A stretch of DNA of 50,038 nt from Mucilaginibacter sp. (GTDB lineage: Bacteria > Bacteroidota > Bacteroidia > Sphingobacteriales > Sphingobacteriaceae): contig NZ_JAQBOW010000134.1 in NCBI RefSeq assembly GCF_028287845.1, positions 1-50,038 on the forward strand, given 5' to 3'. A program made the position numbers and the translations under genes. The notes below the pieces were generated by a model, which was not told the origin of the DNA, made no database searches, and worked only from the letters and a program-made list of their open reading frames with translations. This document shows positions 47,547-50,038 of this stretch, one piece after another; position 1 is the stretch's first letter; every line of letters begins with the position of its first letter.

Positions 47547-49499
47547 TTATTCTTCATGAATTTCAAGCACTAATTTACTCCAGCCTTCGTGAGGGTCATT
47601 TTTAATGGCTTTTTTACGGCTCGACAATAGTTTTTTTATCCGATTACTATATGCCCAGCAGGTACTCTGGCGTATGGTTAATATTTCAGATAGCTTGTGG
47701 GACGATATTTTTCCGTTACTTGAATAAACCAGGAATATCATATAAAAAGCTTTTGTTATTGGAATACGTGTATTATGAAATATAGTATAAGCGGTAACCG
47801 ACTCTTCATAGCTGCATTTACTGCACCGCCTGCTATGAGGCATATGACCGTTAAAGGAATGCGTATTGCTGCATTTATGGCATTTATATCCATTAGTCCA
47901 TTTAAGGTTTGCCAAAAATCTGTAGCAGCTATCTGCATCCGGATAAATTGTGCTGAATTCTTCAAAATCCACTCCGGCAGACATGATCCGATCGCGGGTA
48001 ACTCGTTGAAAACCGGTTTGCAGTTCCTGATTATCCTTTTCCAATAAAAGGTTCATCCTTAATATATCTGCGGCCTGCTGTTGCAAAATCTCATTAACAC
48101 GGTTGAGGTCTTCATTTTGCTTTTCTATGATGCTGACCTTCTCCAATACCTCATGCGTTCTTTCCTGCACTTGCTCTTCCAACCTAATATTGACAGACTC
48201 TTTAAGCCTTTGGGTGGCTTTTAACTGTTTGATGATTTCGCGCTGTGCTTTATCTTTTTCTCTTTTTAAAATTCTTACCTTATCACTTAATGCCAAGGCA
48301 AGAAAGACCATCTCTAAAATAAAACAGATGCTAAGACTATAATAAGTGATTGCACCTAAATTCAGCTGACCAATAGTAATCAATAATTTTAGCACAAACC
48401 CTGCGAATAGAAAGCTATAGCCTAATACAAAAAACCGGGCTGGCCGGTATCCCCTAATGAAAACATAGATACCTGTATAAAAAGCAATGCATAATGGTAT
48501 GAATTCTAAAAATTTATAGTTAAACCACTGCTTGTTGGCGAAAAAACAGACAAACAAAAAAACGATTCTTGCGCCTATAACTATGTTTATTAACTTATGT
48601 AACCGGGGTGCTTTTACTCTTACAAATAACAATTTATCTGTAAACATTAAAGCAAATACACTCACGCAACAAAGGGCAACCCCATAAGCATATTCATTCC
48701 AGGCAGGGGAGTTTGGCCATATATACTGATAACCTATCCCGTCATTACAAAGTTCATAAAACCCTACACTAACATTATATAATATATAATACAAATACTG
48801 CCTTTGTCTTACCGCCACAAACATCAAAAGGTTATAAAAGGCAAAAACCAATATCATTCCATAGAATACGCCAAAAAGCAGGTATTCATTTAAAGCATAT
48901 TGAATAAACCAGTTGACTGAACGCAGTACAATAATAATATCTGCCGTTTGATGCGACTTTATTCTGAAATAATAAGTATACTCCTTATCGGGATAAATAT
49001 TCAGATTAATCTCAAAGTTTTTATGGTGGTATCGCCTGTCGTTAAACCTATGAAAAGCCCCGAATTTTTCGGTTTTATACTGACCGTCTTGAGCGGGCAG
49101 GTATGCAGTTATATCATCAATTGTCTGGTCGAAGAATTCAAGTATCCAGTTATTTTGAGTTTTTAGCGGATGTTTGATGCTAATCTTATACCAATATACA
49201 GAAGTCCGATTATAGTTCTGAGGAGTACTTGACCAGCTTGGTTTAAACCGGGATGATACCTGTGGTGATAAAACCTGAGCAAATTGAAGTAATCCTTTAG
49301 GGTCCTCCAGGCATTCAATTTCAGCATATGAAAAAATATGCTGATTTACCTGATCATCGATTGTAACTTTTTGCTGAGCCTGTACATTTAATACGGATAA
49401 CAAAAAAGTCAAAAAAATAAGATTTGCAAATAATAGCCTTGCAACCTTTTTAATTGTTTCCTTATAATGTGAAGATAATAATGGCAACAAATAATCCAC
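47547..49499 (-). CDS. 7TMR-DISM sensor fused to an IS1595-type transposase zinc-ribbon/HTH domain
   Basis: A 650-residue protein, start GTG. After a signal-like helix (about 20-42), residues about 48-190 resemble the extracellular 7TMR-DISMED2 glycan-sensing domain. Seven membrane helices span about 203-405, then a coiled coil runs to about 495. The C-terminus (about 512-630) resembles the N-terminal part of IS1595 transposases: YPDADSCYRFLANLKW, a zinc ribbon with Cys540, Cys543, Cys559 and Cys562, then TIFHNTRIPITKAFYMIFL and a helix-turn-helix (SHKLSEILTIRQSTCWAYSN). The DDE nuclease part is absent. It is therefore likely a membrane-bound transcription factor for the SusC/SusD/GH30 locus, with a transposase domain reused for DNA binding. 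Confidence 0.8.
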   Translation of the reverse strand: MDYLLPLLSSHYKETIKKVARLLFANLIFLTFLLSVLNVQAQQKVTIDDQVNQHIFSYAEIECLEDPKGLLQFAQVLSPQVSSRFKPSWSSTPQNYNRTSVYWYKISIKHPLKTQNNWILEFFDQTIDDITAYLPAQDGQYKTEKFGAFHRFNDRRYHHKNFEINLNIYPDKEYTYYFRIKSHQTADIIIVLRSVNWFIQYALNEYLLFGVFYGMILVFAFYNLLMFVAVRQRQYLYYILYNVSVGFYELCNDGIGYQYIWPNSPAWNEYAYGVALCCVSVFALMFTDKLLFVRVKAPRLHKLINIVIGARIVFLFVCFFANKQWFNYKFLEFIPLCIAFYTGIYVFIRGYRPARFFVLGYSFLFAGFVLKLLITIGQLNLGAITYYSLSICFILEMVFLALALSDKVRILKREKDKAQREIIKQLKATQRLKESVNIRLEEQVQERTHEVLEKVSIIEKQNEDLNRVNEILQQQAADILRMNLLLEKDNQELQTGFQRVTRDRIMSAGVDFEEFSTIYPDADSCYRFLANLKWTNGYKCHKCSNTHSFNGHMPHSRRCSKCSYEESVTAYTIFHNTRIPITKAFYMIFLVYSSNGKISSHKLSEILTIRQSTCWAYSNRIKKLLSSRKKAIKNDPHEGWSKLVLEIHEE

Positions 49500-49663
49500 C
49501 TCTCTTATTATAGTCTCTTGAATTTAACTACACCATAACAGGGGTCAATATTAGCTATTTTAATTAATAACATCCAAACAATTCAGAACTGTTGATCTAT
49601 AGAGAACTAGATTGTTACGAATTATTGCAACAAAAAATCACGCTGCACCGTATAACTATTCAA

Positions 49664-49704
49664 TTACACTTTAAATGAGAATTGCATTCTCATTTAAAGT
49701 GTAA
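49664..49704. promoter_or_regulatory. 41-nt palindrome between divergent sensor and response-regulator genes
   Basis: TTACACTTTAAATGAGAAT and its exact complement lie 3 nt apart. The site is 165 bp from the sensor start and 45 bp from the response-regulator start. No T-run directly follows on either strand, so an operator is more likely than a terminator. Confidence 0.55.
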
Positions 49705-49749
49705 AATCGTTTTTTATCATATAATCTTTTACTTTATCAAGCAGCTATT

Positions 49750-50038
49750 GTGCGAAACCATATTGTCATTATTGAGAATGATGAAGACGTCTTAGAGATC
49801 ATGAGATGTTACCTGGAGCAAGCAGGTTACGTCGTAACAGGTTTTACCAGGTTTCCCTCGATGGCAGAACTGGTCTTTATGCATGCTGATTGTTTTATCG
49901 TTGATGAATGGCTTCCAAACGTAAGCGGCCATGCCATATGCCTTATGATCAAGGCGAAGACACAAACAAAGCTTATTCCGGTTATTTTAACATCAATGAC
50001 CAATCCAATAGATCCTGTAACCAATCTTTGTGAGGCAG
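49750..50038 (+). CDS. response regulator, receiver domain (partial, runs off the window)
   Basis: The first 96 residues of a CheY-like receiver. The acidic pocket is NDED (10-13), the phosphorylatable Asp52 lies in FIVDEWLP, and the conserved Thr81 in PVILTS. The start is a GTG at 49750; no ATG occurs between it and the upstream in-frame stop at 49702. The output domain is beyond the window. Whether it is a single-domain protein, and which kinase feeds it, cannot be told. It is divergent from the 7TMR-DISM gene, with the 41-nt palindrome between them. Confidence 0.82.
   Translation, partial: MRNHIVIIENDEDVLEIMRCYLEQAGYVVTGFTRFPSMAELVFMHADCFIVDEWLPNVSGHAICLMIKAKTQTKLIPVILTSMTNPIDPVTNLCEA

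Noticed and set aside
47547..49499. Active IS1595 insertion sequence
   Set aside because: The DDE catalytic domain is absent and the zinc-ribbon part is fused in frame to a receptor, so transposition is not supported.
1..50038. CRISPR arrays, complete insertion sequences, prophage genes, rRNA or intact tRNA
   Set aside because: No regularly spaced repeats, full-length transposase, phage structural genes or complete tRNA folds were seen; the only transposase-like segment is the domain inside the 7TMR-DISM gene.

Overview
The window reads as a chromosome segment of a Bacteroidota bacterium, most likely Sphingobacteriaceae and possibly Mucilaginibacter (a guess from protein style). The evidence is three SusC/SusD pairs, lipoprotein signals ending in SC or AC followed by K, a histone H1-like small protein, weak Shine-Dalgarno signals, and promoter-like sequences of the TTTG...TAnnTTTG type. 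Coding density is high, and most genes lie on the minus strand in polysaccharide-utilisation loci (PULs).

Layout. 1-5790 (minus): an acyl-CoA dehydrogenase, an AraC regulator, and a large membrane protein ending in a patatin-like lipase domain. 6059-20412 (minus): a starch/maltodextrin PUL with a SusR-like membrane regulator, SusC, SusD, a SusE/F-like binding lipoprotein, a GH31 alpha-glucosidase, a SusA-like GH13 and a second, lipoprotein GH13. A strong hairpin lies between the binding proteins and the enzymes. 20413-20756 holds a decayed tRNA 3' end and a bidirectional terminator.

20757-38505: an amino-sugar plus hexuronate locus. On the minus strand are nagA, nagB, uxuA (mannonate dehydratase), a LacI regulator, a NagP/FucP-like transporter, a GH20 hexosaminidase, a second SusC/SusD pair and a CBM9-like protein. 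Divergently on the plus strand are a fructuronate-reductase-like SDR, KdgK, KDPG aldolase and a second LacI regulator. Together these can carry GlcNAc-6-P to fructose-6-P, and fructuronate through mannonate, KDG and KDPG to pyruvate and glyceraldehyde-3-P. A CG-centred palindrome lies at matching distances from the nagA and transporter start codons, which suggests one LacI regulon.

38506-40504: a decayed TetR gene and an ArsR-PhnB-like-DoxX-AHSA1 operon with its own promoter and operator. 40842-41156: the histone H1-like gene and two hairpins. 41177-49499 (minus): a third PUL with SusC, SusD and a GH30 glucanase, preceded by an unusual regulator. That 650-residue protein joins a 7TMR-DISM sensor, through a coiled coil, to the zinc-ribbon/helix-turn-helix part of an IS1595-type transposase. 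It is the best candidate for an undescribed system here. A response-regulator gene, cut by the window end, is transcribed divergently from it across a near-perfect 41-nt palindrome.
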